A DNA stretch of 64,000 nucleotides, taken from NCBI RefSeq assembly GCF_050624435.1, contig NC_134538.1:129252937-129316936 (forward strand), read 5' to 3'. A program made the position numbers and the translations under genes. Below the pieces are notes generated by a model. That model searched no databases. It was given only the letters and a program-made list of their open reading frames with translations, and had not been told where the DNA came from. Below, piece by piece: positions 10,841 to 22,205 of the stretch (its first letter is position 1; each line of letters starts with the position of its first letter). Origin of the DNA: Tenrec ecaudatus. Lineage: Eukaryota > Chordata > Mammalia > Afrosoricida > Tenrecidae.

Positions 10841-11239
10841 ATCAGTTTCTAGAAAGTAGTCAAGTCATTAATCTCAGAGTCCCTTTGGGATGCATTCTAA
10901 ATATTTCATGACTTAGAAATAGTAGTTACTATTATATTTATGGGAAGGTAAAATATAGAGAGTAAACAATGTATGTACTTCATGCTATCAAGAAAAAATT
11001 AATGTAGACATTTCTCTCCATGTTTTGACTCTCAAAATAGAAATTTATCTGAACAACTACAATAACCCTGTACACTATAGACATTTAATCTACTAAATCT
11101 TGTCTAAGTAATTCCTTTTCATACCTGAAATGTATCTGAGAGTATTAGTTCAAATCATGGTACATATAGTAGGATTTCTCTTAATTGTCTTTAAAACCTC
11201 CATGCAGTCAGTTGCAATGTGGCTTAAAGACAAATGAAT
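10841..11239. other. AT-rich unique DNA
   Basis: Nothing recognisable is seen. Confidence 0.4.
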
Positions 11240-11412
11240 TTATAAGATTTGAATTTGAGTATGGGCTTTCCCGAGATTCTGTGGCTTGGGAAATAATTAA
11301 ATTAATCTGAGCTCTAGCTTCCTCCAATCTGCAATGAGAACACTTTCTATCTTTCAACATTGTTCCTAAAATGAAATAAGATAAAGAATATTAAAATGCC
11401 TTGCATGCAATA
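11240..11412 (+). mobile_element. MIR SINE
   Basis: It shows the MIR order: 'gattctgtggcttgggaaat', 'ctctagcttcctccaatctg' and 'gcaataagtgctctgc'. The copy is strongly diverged. Confidence 0.45.
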
Positions 11413-11574
11413 AGTGCTCTGCCCTCGGACCTCATGAGAAAGAAATCGATCGGATATTTGTTGAACAAGTCAAGCTCTTTGTGTTTTTATAGAAAGGAGT
11501 CACATATTCTTTAAGAATTCAAATTTCCTAATGGAAAACCTCTGCTGTGTAGATTGCCCTTTTAAATATTTCAG

Positions 11575-11660
11575 TCAAGCAAAGATTTATTAGTGCCTAC
11601 TATCTGCTGAACACATCACTTGCTGTTGGTAATGCAGAGATGAGCATAGCAGCTTTCTTC
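11575..11660 (-). mobile_element. Possible MIR or related old SINE/LINE tail, antisense
   Basis: The run 'gatttattagtgcctactat' followed by 'aatgcagagatgagca' resembles the antisense tail of ancient mammalian repeats. The match is short. Confidence 0.35.
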
Positions 11661-12314
11661 TCTTTACCGCTATGCTAACCCCTCTGTCACTTACTCAGCG
11701 CTTCTAAAGTTGTCCAACCAACATTCTGCTTTGGGGTGCAGATGTGTCTCTGGGAGAAGCGTGGTGTGCAGGCCCCAGTTTGAGAAGAAAATAAAGAGCT
11801 CACCTCTCCTTGTCCTTCCAAAGAGCAGTGACCAGAACTTCCTGCAGTGTTTGAAGTGTGATGGTCCATAATCAGGAAAATATTCTACTTTCTAGGTTTC
11901 TTTTTAGAGCACTCTTTCCTCAGGTGATTCCACATTATGGTGCCCCTCTTTTCCTTCTTAAAGTACACCGAACAGATTACACCTCCAACAATTAGTTTTT
12001 GAGTTCCTATTGTAAGCCTAGACAAGTTACTTATATCAGTGCATAATAACTGAGTGAACAGGGAAGAAAAAGTTTTTTCCCCAGGATGTGAACACAGTGC
12101 CATAAACATCATAACCTCCCACAGGGTCACTTTTCTTGTTCTCTGCTTGGCATCTTATACGCTACTTGATTGCATTGACATGGACACTGTGACACCCAAA
12201 TCCCATGATCTGTTGTCACCAATAATTGCACTCAAATATCCTTCCCTAGAAGGCACTGGCTAGTGCAATCTGTGAACTGTGCATGGTTGTAAGGCAAATG
12301 CAAGTTGGAGTCTT
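11661..12314. other. Unique DNA
   Basis: No recognisable gene, RNA or repeat is seen. Confidence 0.4.
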
Positions 12315-12440
12315 CCTAGAAGTCCCTTGGAAGCAAGGTGTGGTGATCTGCTTCCGAAAGATCAGTCACCGAACATCCGATGGAGCACGGATCTATTTGG
12401 ACACATGGGGGAGCCCCATGAGTCAGTGTTAACTGGGGTA
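12315..12440 (+). mobile_element. AfroSINE 3' half
   Basis: It shows 'ggtgatctgcttccgaaaga', 'gatggagcacggatctattt' and 'gacacatgggggagccccat', a variant AfroSINE body. Confidence 0.65.
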
Positions 12441-12639
12441 TAACTGCTAATAAGTAGTAATCCCCTTATGAATATAAAGAAGCCACAAATGAAATATACA
12501 GCAGGCAACCCATTTGGCATGCTTCCATTTACATTTGTACAGAATTATGTGTGTTATCATGCCCATTTGAAGATTATGGAAAGTAAATTACTAAATTATC
12601 TCAGAAAAAGGAAAAGGCTTGGATGGCTGATATCATATT

Positions 12640-12765
12640 TGCCGTGGAGTCAATGCTCTTTCAAAGAGATCCCACATACATACAAAGCAAGGAAACACTG
12701 CCTGGTCTTCTGCCACCCTCACCACTGATCTGCTGGAGTTCCTGGTTGCAGCCACTGTGGTCTGA
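12640..12765 (-). mobile_element. RTE 3'-end fragment, antisense
   Basis: The run 'aaggaaacactgcctggtct' followed by 'ggttgcagccactgtgg' mirrors the reverse complement of the RTE tails at 18.9 and 45.5 kb ('ggctgca' ... 'gggcagtgtt'). Confidence 0.5.
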
Positions 12766-12869
12766 GAAGAAATGAGCTAAGCTCTAAGTCACTTATAAAT
12801 CCACAATTGTGGTTAATTCTGTTTATTTAAATTATCATGAAATGCTAAATATAAAAGGAATCTCTGGAT

Positions 12870-13040
12870 ACTGGAAAAGATTAATGAGCTCAGCTGTTCA
12901 AAAGGTTAAGGGTTCAAGCCCACCCAGAATCTCTTTCAAGAAATGTTTGGTGATCTCTTGCCTCCAAATCAGTCAATGAACATTCTAGGTAGCACGGTTC
13001 CACTTGGACACATACATGGGGTTGCCACGAACAGCATTCA
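12870..13040 (+). mobile_element. AfroSINE
   Basis: It shows 'ggttaagggttcaagcccac', 'ggtgatctcttgcctccaaa', 'gcacggttccacttggacac' and 'atggggttgccacg'. Confidence 0.7.
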
Positions 13041-14228
13041 ATCTATCAATCAAATTGGAAAGCACACAAAAGCTCTAAGAATCCTTCCCCCTTGTCAATT
13101 CTTGCACCCCTGAAGTCATTTCAGTTCCATCAAGGAAGGGTTAACTTAACCTCTGCTGCATGAGTCATTACAGTGTTTGCTCTACCCTTCTCCTAACTTC
13201 CTTGTAGGCCTGCACGTAGACAGAAAAGCAGAGAAGGAAATAAAGACACGAGGGCAGTTCCCTCCCCAAAATGGAAGACAAAGCTCCACTGGTTGGAATT
13301 TCAAAGTACACATTCCCCCCCCCCGCCCCCCGGCCCCCTCCCCCCAGCAGTGAGCAGCTCACTCTGAGTTAGTGCGTCTCCTGGGAAGGCTCTGTCTGGT
13401 CACAGTGACTTTTCCTCATAAAAGCAGTTTTGTTCAAACCTTGTTTTTGATGACCAATTTAAGAGAAGAGTGTGTAACTGTGAAATTTTTTGTTTCCTGC
13501 TCAGGAAAAATGCTTCAGAAACTGTTGTGATATTGAACACAGCTTACAAGGGCAGTGCTGTGGGAAACACTCAAGTGTGCACGATGTTTTCTCATTTCAA
13601 AACAGGTGAAAAGTTGAATGATAACAAATCCTCATCCTAGAAGTCCGTCATCTTCCTGAATAGATGAAAATGTTGGCTCGTAGTGCATTTGGAGTTCATT
13701 TCACAAGGTCATACTCTTAATCAAGCTTTCTAGTTAGAGATTCTGAAAAGATTGTGTAATAGTACAACAAAGAAGGCCTGATGTGTGTTAGACGTGGGAC
13801 TGGTTTTGCCATTGCCTAAGTGCACCTGCTCACTCAGCCATCTCATTGCGCCAGTGGTTGGAAATAAACAGCATGCCTCTTTTGCCCCACACACCTGACT
13901 CACATGACCTCGCTCCATGCAACTTCATTTTGTTTCTGCGAATGCAAAGGGATGTGAAAGGACAGTAATTTGACCATGTAGAAAAGGTGAAGGAAAAAAA
14001 GGGAAAGAGGTGTTGTCAGCCATCCAAACAGATGAGTTTGAAAACGTTTCCAAGAATGGAATCCTATTGAGTCTAATCTAGAGTACCTTTTTGATGCTAA
14101 GGTTGTTTTGTAAAATAACTTAAATGCGTATCTTTGAAAAAATATGTTGTTTGATTTTTTTAGGTAGCCCCTTGTGAGTATTAAGTTTCATCTCCATATC
14201 CATAACTAGATAATTAACAAATTTGTTG
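13041..14228. other. Unique DNA with a C-rich run
   Basis: No gene is seen. A cytosine-rich low-complexity tract occupies about 13313-13347. The rest has no recognisable repeat. Confidence 0.45.
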
Positions 14229-14245
14229 AAAAAATGAGGTGTCTA

Positions 14246-15726
14246 TGTACATGCAAATATATATATGAGGATGGGGAAATAGATCTATGTGTCTATATTT
14301 ATAAGTTTAGTATTAAGGTGGCGGAAGGACCTTGGGCCTCTATTCAAGGACTCTCTCAATGCATGAATACTTTCTTTTATTAAATTTGCACTCTATGATG
14401 CTCACTCTCCCGACACAACCGCTGAAGCCAAAGCGGGTGAACAAGTAAATGTGGTAAAGAAAGCTGATGGTGCCTGGCTATCAAAAGAGATAGTGACTGA
14501 GGTCTTAAAGGCTTGAAAATAAACAAGCAGCCATCTAGCTCAGAAGCAACAAAGCCCACATGGAAGAACACACCAACCTGAGTAATCACGTGGTCCCAAA
14601 GGGATCAGTTATCAGGCATCAAAGAACAAAAAAAACATATCATTGGCTGCACACCTCCATGATACGTTCGCCAAAGACAAACTGGTGCATAAGCAAATGT
14701 GGCGAAGAAAGCTGATGGTGCCCGGCTATCGAAAGAGATAGTGTCTGGGGTCTTAAAGGTTTAAAGGTGAACAAGCGGCCATCTAGCTCAGAAGCAACAA
14801 AGCCCACATGGAAGAAGCACACCAGCCTGTGCGATCACGAGGTGCCAATGGGACCAGGTATAAGGCATCATGCAAAAAAAAGAATATATATATGTATGTA
14901 TGTATATATATGTATGCATGTGTGTATATGTATGTATATGTGTGTATATATGTATGTGTATATATATATATACCATAGTGAATGAAGTGGGAAGTGCAGA
15001 GTGGAGACCTGAGGCCCAAGTGTCAAACACTGGAGAACTCCTCATAGAGGGGTTTAGGAGAGGAGATGGGTCAGTCAGGGTGCGAGGTAGTACCGATGAA
15101 GAACACAGCTTTCCCCCAGATCCTGGATGCTTCCTACCCCCAACTACCATGATCTGAATTCTACCTTGCAGGACTGGATAGGGCAGAGGTTGTACACTGG
15201 TGCATATGGGAGCTGGAGGCACAGGGAACCCAGGGTGGACAATACCTTCAGGACCAGGGGTGTGAGGAGCGATGCTGGGAGAATGGAGGGTGAGTGGGTT
15301 GGAAAGGGGGAATTGATTACAAGGATCCACATGTGACCTCCTCCCTGGGAGATGGACGGCAGAGAAGGAGGGGAAGGGAGACTCCAGATAGGGCAAGATA
15401 TGACAAAATAACAATCTGTGGATTATCAAGGGCTCATGAGGGAGGGGGGAGTGGGGAGGGAGGGGGGAAAAAAAAGAGGACCTGAGGCAGAGGGCTTAAG
15501 TGGAGAGCAAATGCTTTGAGAGTGATTAGGGCAAAGAATGTATGGATGTGCTTTATACAATTAATGTATGTATATGTGTGGATTGTGATAAGAGTTGTAT
15601 GAGCCCCGAATACAATGTAAAAAAATTGAGTACGGTAAAGAATGTACAGATGTGATTTATACAATTGATGTATGTATATGCATGGATAGTGATAAGAGCT
15701 GTATCAGCCCCTAATAAAATGTTTTT
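14246..15726 (+). mobile_element. L1 3' UTR insertion with target-site duplication
   Basis: It is flanked by a 17-bp direct repeat, aaaaaatgaggtgtcta, at 14229-14245 and 15727-15743. Part of its A-rich start may belong to the poly(A) tail. The insertion has two tandem copies of the roughly 250-bp internal unit (starting near 14419 and 14667) and a TATG-rich microsatellite at 14884-14973. The final roughly 105 bp is doubled, with a decayed first signal ('gagccccgaatacaatg') and an intact second one ('cagcccctaataaaatg'). The antisense strand is open for 213 codons, which reflects base composition and is shared with other copies. Confidence 0.85.
14884..14973. repeat. TATG/TA microsatellite
   Basis: Alternating 'tatgtatgtatg' and 'tatata' runs inside the L1 3' UTR copy. 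Confidence 0.85.
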
Positions 15727-15743
15727 AAAAAATGAGGTGTCTA

Positions 15744-17605
15744 ACATTGTGTTGTCTCAGCACCTGTCTTGGCTCATTAAAACTGGCTTCATTTCTGCCA
15801 AGTTTTATAAAGATAACAGAATGTAAACCTACCACGTCATGGCTTGATAACATCTTTTTTCCCCTTAATTTCTTTGCATCTGTTGCCTTTGACACATGAC
15901 TCAAAACTGCTGACACGATTCTTTCCTAAGCCAAATTATGTTTAAAAGGAACAGGCAGTAGTATAAAATCAATGAGTTACTCTAAATTGAATGAATCAGT
16001 TGACAGTAAAAGTCAGATTGCTCAAATAAAATGCAGCATTTGAAAAAAAAGTCTTGAAAGAAAGACATTCAGGTGATGTTGTTCTTTTTCTCTGCCACTC
16101 CCGGAATTAGCCACTTACTCCTGAACCTCCACTTAGAGCTTGCTCATTGACTGTACCTACAATAAAAATAAAACGAAATAATAAAATAATAGATAAATAA
16201 AAAGATTTAGCTGAAAGTAGATACAAAATTAGGAACACAAATATTCTGATAGAAATTAATTTACTGGTTACCAGGAACATCCTCTTAAATACAATGTAAT
16301 GGGATACACTGTATTACCATGTGCTTACACACTTGGATATCTTATTAAGAGCTTGCATTCTCATTAACAGGCACTGACCTTTCCTCTGCTAGATGATTTT
16401 AATCAAGTCCCTCCTACTTGCCTAATCACCAGGTGGCAGTGTAGTAGCATTCATTCATATCTGTCTCTGAAAGACTTCATGAAAAGCAACCTTGCAATGT
16501 GATTTTTTTCAGAAACTAGGTAGAATTGTTTGGACTTAATTTTCTTCCTTTAAGTGTTACTCTCTTGACATTAAAACGGTCCTGCATGCTTCCTTTGATC
16601 AATTGCTTTTTGCTTTGCATACTTTGTAGATAGTGTCCTTCTCCACTTTTCTACAGTCAAAAGGCTGAATGTAAATGGAACTTAACTGCTCTTTGTCATC
16701 TGAATTTAAATAAAAACTCTGTGGACATTATAGCAAGAAGTGCATTGTGTGTTTTTCCAATTGCACTTTCCAGTCATTGGATTAAGGCAGTGTTTCCACA
16801 GTTTCAACAGAAGCATATGCCAGCAGACTACACAAACCTCTAAGACAAGAATTCTGACATTTCATTTTCCTTATCTAGACTTCTCCAGCTGTCATTATGC
16901 CGTCTGAGACAAGTTGTCAGTCTCCAGTGCTATTCCACGCCATCAATTCTTTTGTACTTGTACAATGTCCATTCAGCAGTTTAACAGGGACAAAAGAACC
17001 AATGTCAACGTTTGGTTGCAGATACCCAGGATTTATTATGCACTTTAAGTATGCCTGGATTCTTCTCTTTTGCAGATGGAAGTGCAGAGATCTGACTTAT
17101 GTCATCTGATCCAATGCCAGCTTATGAATGGAAGGCAAATCCTAAATCTTGTTAGCATTTATATTTTCTCTCAGTTTGAGCTAGTCAATGCCACATCTCA
17201 AAATACTTCTTGCTGGACCGAATCAAAGTGTTTGGAAATGTCTCCTTAAGCTTCTACATGGTGCTGCTGGATTAAGCTCCTATAGTAAGCTCACTGGAGG
17301 AGATGGTCCATTTTACCTTTGGAGAAGACGGCGATACTGCAGGTACTGAGTAGGAGGTAGAATAAGTCTTTTCCTGCAGAAAGTATGGTTAAACTGTAAG
17401 CACATCCTTGTAAAGTTGATGACATGAATCAATTATCCGTTGCCATTGGATAATACTCCATGCAATTTCATGAAATCAGAGCATACTACATTCCATAGGG
17501 TTTCCAATGCCTGCTTTTTCAATAAATGATTCCAGGCCCTTCCTTCAAGGCACCCATGGGTTGATGCCAGACTTTTCAATCGCTGTGTAGTATGTTAATC
17601 ATTAT
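15744..17605. other. Unique non-repeat DNA
   Basis: This is one of the longest stretches without a recognisable repeat. Only short reading frames are present. It carries a strong CTCF-like motif at 16426-16440. Confidence 0.5.
16426..16440 (+). promoter_or_regulatory. Candidate CTCF binding motif
   Basis: The 15-mer tcaccaggtggcagt matches the CTCF core pattern CCASYAGRKGGCRSY at 14 of 15 positions, failing only at the first base. It sits in unique DNA rather than inside a recognised repeat. Occupancy cannot be judged from sequence alone. Confidence 0.45.
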
Positions 17606-17770
17606 AACCACCTGGGGAGGAAAAGACGCTCCTCTGTGAGTTTAAGGATGCTAGAGACCTTAAAGAACTGCAGTCTTAGAAACCCACAGGGGCAGTTCTT
17701 CCCTATCTTATAAGGTTGCAACGAGTGAGAAGCAACTCCAGTTCAGTGAGTTTTTGTTGTTGCTGTTGTT
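17606..17770 (+). mobile_element. AfroSINE, partial
   Basis: It shows 'gcagtcttagaaacccacag', 'ggggcagttcttccctatct' and the tail 'cagttcagtgagtttttg'. Confidence 0.65.
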
Positions 17771-18022
17771 TGTTTGCTTTGGGAGATCTTCACATGCAGT
17801 GTTAGAAACTATTTAGGACTTGACTTTCTCTTATTGTCTGTCTTCAAAGCAGTATTCTCACAGAGTGGAGGCAATGGCACATGGACTTCTTGCCCTGAAT
17901 ACGATGATCTAACCCTGAAAAATCATATAATCATGACCTGTCTGAGGTTTAGCAATTATTGAATTACTGTTTTATCATATGCATGAGGATAGCCACACAA
18001 TTAAGATGCTATGATTTTTTCC
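17771..18022. other. Unique DNA left of the retrocopy
   Basis: Nothing recognisable is seen. Confidence 0.4.
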
Positions 18023-18033
18023 CCCATCTCAGT
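18023..18033. repeat. Target-site duplication, A-tail side
   Basis: cccatctcagt, matching 18610-18620. Confidence 0.85.
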
Positions 18034-18060
18034 GTTGTTTTTTTTTACACACCAGGGCGC

Positions 18061-18066
18061 TTTATT
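18061..18066 (-). promoter_or_regulatory. Polyadenylation signal of the IFITM retrocopy
   Basis: AATAAA on the minus strand, about 15 bases before the A-tail, as expected for a processed messenger copy. Confidence 0.8.
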
Positions 18067-18192
18067 GAACTTGCTGAGAGATGGAGATACATGCACAAAC
18101 GACTGTGGACAGGAGTGGCAGCAGGCAGGCCAGGGGTCAGGTCGTCCAGCAGGACAGAGCCAGAGGGTCCAGGACACAGTATGGTGCAATGG

Positions 18193-18567
18193 CTAGTGGC
18201 CTTGCTGGCCCATCATCTGTGACAGGGCTTGGAAACTCATCACTGTGCCCGTGGCGAGAAGAATGACGAAGATGAGAATTCCCTGGAGACCGCGGACCAT
18301 AGAGAAGATGTTCAAGTACTTGGCAGTGGACGCATGGCTCTGGGCCCCAATCATGTTGCCCACTATCTTCTGGTCCCTAGACTTCACAGAGTAGACATAG
18401 GCCACGAAGCCCAGGCAGCAGCAGTTGAGGAAGAGCGTGTTGAAGAGGGACCAGACGACATGGTCAGGCACGTGGGGTTCACTCTGGATGTTGATCAAGG
18501 TGGACTGCATGGGGGCGGCCTGGTATGGGGTCCACAGCACCTCCAACTTGAGCTCCTCTTGAGCCAT
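18193..18567 (-). CDS. IFITM-family protein, retrocopy with intact reading frame
   Basis: IFITM proteins are small dispanin/CD225 membrane proteins induced by interferon that restrict virus entry at the plasma and endosomal membranes. The frame has 124 codons without interruption, close to the length of IFITM1. Seen in order: a short N-terminus without the YxxPhi sorting signal of IFITM3; the family hallmark PDHVVWSLFNTLF at residues 34-46, the amphipathic/intramembrane segment; three cysteines at 49-51 where the family has the palmitoylated pair; the loop SVKSRDQK at 60-67; and a C-terminal hydrophobic segment at about 97-112. It differs from the usual protein in two ways: tyrosine at 84 replaces the third conserved cysteine, and arginine at 92 enters the start of the second membrane segment. 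Family genes have an intron after the loop; here the sequence is continuous. No promoter is visible, so expression is unknown. It is either a young pseudogene or a potential retrogene. Confidence 0.8.
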   Translation of the reverse strand: MAQEELKLEVLWTPYQAAPMQSTLINIQSEPHVPDHVVWSLFNTLFLNCCCLGFVAYVYSVKSRDQKIVGNMIGAQSHASTAKYLNIFSMVRGLQGILIFVILLATGTVMSFQALSQMMGQQGH

Positions 18568-18609
18568 CTCCTGGGTGTGAGGACACAGAGACCTGCAGAA
18601 TGGGTAAGG

Positions 18610-18620
18610 CCCATCTCAGT
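18610..18620. repeat. Target-site duplication, 5' side of the retrocopy
   Basis: cccatctcagt, matching 18023-18033. Confidence 0.85.
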
Positions 18621-18654
18621 CTTTAGAATTTAGTGTGTTATTCTTTTCTGACAA

Positions 18655-19100
18655 GATTTCAACACTGTTGTCAGTGCATCACATGGCTAAGAAAGACCAA
18701 GGAAGAGTCAAAGCACTTGAATTACGGTGCTGGCAGAGAATATTGACAATTACGGTGCTGGCAGAGAATATTGACAATACCAAGAACAAATAACTTTCTT
18801 GGCCTGAATGCTCCTTAGAGGAAAAGATGACATACTTTGGACATTTTACTAGGACAGACCAGTCCTTGACATACTTTGGACATGTTACTACGATAGACCA
18901 ATCCTTGACAAAAGATAGTGCACTTGATAAAGTAAGATGGAAAACAAAAAGGGAAGGCCCTTGACACGACGGCCTGACGCTCTGGCTGCAAAATGGGCTC
19001 AAACATAAGAAAAATTGAGGGGATTACACAGAGCCTGGCAGTGTTTCTGCCTGGATATTGGGTTTCTATGGGTCAGCGTCACCATGAAGTTACCCAACAA
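18655..19100 (+). mobile_element. RTE LINE 3' end
   Basis: It contains 'ggtgctggcagagaatattg', 'catactttggacat', 'gaccagtccttgac' and 'gggaaggcccttgacacgac', the C-terminal coding and 3' end of the RTE family also seen at 45.4 and 47.9 kb. Two internal tandem duplications are present: a 28-bp unit twice at about 18721-18776, and a unit of about 45 bp near 18826-18910. Coding capacity is destroyed. Confidence 0.75.
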
Positions 19101-20197
19101 TAACAGCATCCTTCTCTGAGCTTTTGAGACTCCATTATACATCGCTGTATGGCAGGATGGAGGAGTTCAATTTAAAAGAAAGTTAATTAACATGATTACA
19201 TTTTTCACAAAAGCAGCCTGTGTGGCCTAGTTGACTAGACCGTCCAATAGTACCCAAGACTCTAAGGATACACAGCACACAAAGCAGCTGCCTATGTTTA
19301 GGTCAACTCAGTTCCATTAGCATGGCTAGTGGATTTGTCTTCCCGTATTTAATAACATTTTGTTCAGGGAATGGATAATAGAATAATTTCCATTGAAATG
19401 ATCTCTTTTCATTTTATTGATCGCTCTTCATCCATTGTCATTTGATGTAATTATTGAAATATGACAATCACCACATACCAAGATGGTATTCAATACAATT
19501 ATTATAGGGTAACATTAAAAGAAACTGACATCATGTAAGCTGAAATCCTGGTTTACTGCATTTCTGGTTGTGAGTAGAAATCCTTTCACAGAGGAGGTTA
19601 TTTTTCTATTACAGTTTGAAGTACATATACATAGAAATATATGATATTATCAAGGCTATTGAAATTTGAACTGGAACAAATGAGGTTGAGCAGAATGAAA
19701 ATGGAAATCTCAGGCCACCTCTTGTATTGACATGCAATCAGTCAGTAAATATGAAACTCAGGTGAGTCACATCTGAAAACTCCCTTTCTTTTATTTCTCC
19801 ATTTATTTCTTATTGCCTCTTTCTCAACCTTTTCATCCACATACACTTACCGCTTCTTTTATATTTTATTAGCTTTTTTCCTTTGGCTGGCATTGAATCT
19901 TAAATTGAAGTCTCTTTTTCTCGAAAAAGAAACTACGTAAATAAAAATTCATGCTCTTTGTGTGAGTATGCTACTGAGTGCATCAATACATTGAGAATTT
20001 TCTCTCTGCTAGCTTATAAACCCAAACCAAACCAGTTGCCTTCTAGTCAATTTGCGTGTGGTGATTTTCTGTTTCAGTGTTTCCATGGCCGTGACCTTCC
20101 AGAAGCACATCATCAGGATGGAGTCACACCTCCACCTTCAGCCTATTAGCTCACTGTTTAATTATTGACGTCACCAGGGCCTCCTGACAGCTCATAT
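19101..20197. other. AT-rich unique DNA
   Basis: No recognisable gene or repeat is seen. Confidence 0.45.
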
Positions 20198-20372
20198 GGT
20201 TATTGTTGCTACTTGCCTTCGAGTTGATTCTGTTGCATATGACCCCATCTTTGCAGAGTAGAGTTTCTTCATAGGGCTTTCGAGATTGCAACATTTATGA
20301 AGCAAATGCCAGGTCTATCTTCTGAGACACCTTTGAGTGAGTTCCAGTCACCAACCTCTGGCGAAGCAGGCA
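20198..20372 (-). mobile_element. AfroSINE, antisense
   Basis: It shows 'gccttcgagttgattctgtt', 'gcagagtagagtttcttcat', 'tgccaggtctatcttctgag' and 'ccagtcaccaacctctgg'. Confidence 0.7.
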
Positions 20373-21344
20373 GGTTACCCCTTGCACTTCAGTGTGTCCT
20401 GCAAGCTCACTCTACCTTCCTATTAGTTATACTATACTACAAAGGAGTGAAGTAAAAATAAATCTAACAGGACGTGTCCATCTGATAACATGAATAATTA
20501 CATGGATATGTGTTATCAATCATCTTAAAAACGTACTCAGGAGAAAAATGAGTTGTATTAATTTAGTCAACCATCACTGAGCATTTTTCAAATTACTTAG
20601 ATTGTTTTTGTTGATTTTACATATTATTTAAAAGTTATTTCCTCTTAAAGTTTAAACAACAAATAAAATTTATGCTATGTAACATATGAAGACTGTGATT
20701 TTTACCTTTTAATAATTGTCTATTATTATTGAGGACCCTTGTCATAATTAGAATACTATATCCCCCACCCCTCCACAAATGTTATCACTGCTTCTTGGTG
20801 CAATTCATTGCCACATTATAGTCTGAATTCAGTTAAACTATCTTTATAAAGTCAAATTATTCATTTATTTTTAATCCATAGCATCTTTGAATTTCATTTA
20901 TCTTCGCCCTTAATCAATCACACTAGTGATTTACTCATTCATTATTTACATTCTTAGGTTCCATAACTTTTTTGTATTAAATTACCAGATAGTAATTAAT
21001 TAGGCTGAATTTAATAATTATCCTTAAATATGATTGGAACTTTAATTGATATAAAAATGAGCTGTGTACTACTTATATATTATTATATATAATACTTAAC
21101 ATTTCTTTTAAGTATGCATTTGTGGATAAGCTCAAAAAAGTAATTGGAAATAAACATTTCAGATTATTGTTATTATTATTATATACTTTTGAAAGTCTTT
21201 TACTTTCTCCCCTTATTCACTGACATAGTATCAATACTAACTAAAAACTACTGTATAGGATATAGAATTGTGTCGTAGAACTTTTGAGGCTGTAGATCTT
21301 TACAATAGTGAACTATCTCCTATTTCTCCCATAGAACATGTAGG
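20373..21344. other. AT-rich unique DNA
   Basis: Nothing recognisable is seen beyond short AT runs. Confidence 0.45.
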
Positions 21345-21408
21345 GGCTTAAAACTGATGACTTTTTGGTTAGTAGCATAATGCTTAACCCAGTATACCAT
21401 CAGGCTTA
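21345..21408 (-). mobile_element. AfroSINE head fragment, antisense
   Basis: It shows 'aactgatgactttttggtta' and 'gcataatgcttaaccca', the reverse complement of the tRNA-like head. Confidence 0.5.
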
Positions 21409-21594
21409 AATGTGCTCATTTGATTCCACGATATATTCTAATTCCAATATAAAAGAAAACATTTTTCTGCATTCATGTTATTCGCACTTGAAAAACATTT
21501 CATGAATTCAATGGGGAAAGTATCAGCATTTGGTTAAGTAATCCCTATTAAGTAGGGAATATGCAGTGACTGAGTGTCTTACACTTTGTTCTTC

Positions 21595-22205
21595 TTGATA
21601 GGTGCTGTCAAGTCAGTGCCCACTCAACATGATCTTAAAAACTATAGAATGAGTCATTGTCCAGCCTTGTCTATGCATAACCATTGCTATGTTTGAGCCC
21701 AGTTTTGCAGCCACTGTGTCAATGCATCCCACTGAAAGTCTTGTACTTTTTCACTGACCCTCTCCTCTCCTAAGCATCGGATCCTTCTCCAGTAACTCAT
21801 TGCTCCTGATAGCATGTCTGAAGAACATGATACCAAGTCTCATCAACGTCACTGTCGAGGAGCATACCGGACTTCTTTCAAGACAGAATTTTGATAAGCC
21901 ACGGGGTAATAAACATTCCAACACCACAAGTTAGTGGCATGGCTTCCTCTGGGTTCTTCCCTATCCATTGCCCAGCTGCCCACTCTACATGGCAACAGGA
22001 AACACCACTGCTCGGAGCAGGCTTACCTGAGTACTCAAAGTAGCAGCCTTTCTCTTCAACCCTTTAAAGAGGCCATCAACAGCATGTCATTTGATTTCTC
22101 AATTCCTGCTTTTATACACATTTATCTAAGTAAAGTAAAATCTAAGATATTCATTATTTTCCCTGATTACCATGATGCTGGTTATTGCTTTGGTTTTGAG
22201 GATTT
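21595..22205 (-). mobile_element. RTE LINE C-terminal coding region and 3' end, antisense
   Basis: It runs from the tail ('aggtgctgtcaagtcagtgc') through 'tttgagcccagttttgcagc', 'ggatccttctccagtaactc' and 'ctttaaagaggccatcaaca' to 'gattaccatgatgctggtta'. This matches, in reverse, the plus-strand RTE region at 47500-48050. It is a fossil with many stops. Confidence 0.7.

Larger units (their letters stand above)
18038..18609 (-). mobile_element. Processed IFITM retrocopy (whole insertion)
   Basis: This is an intronless cDNA insertion read on the minus strand: a short 5' leader (18568-18609), a reading frame, a 3' UTR, an AATAAA signal and a tail of nine A residues (18038-18046 on this strand as T). 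The 11-bp sequence cccatctcagt lies on both sides (18023-18033 and 18610-18620) and extends imperfectly on the A-tail side. These are the marks of L1-driven reverse transcription of a spliced, polyadenylated messenger. Confidence 0.88.

Noticed and set aside
18229..18633. 134-codon plus-strand frame opposite the IFITM frame
   Set aside because: It is the antisense shadow of the IFITM retrocopy. The minus frame carries the family motifs.
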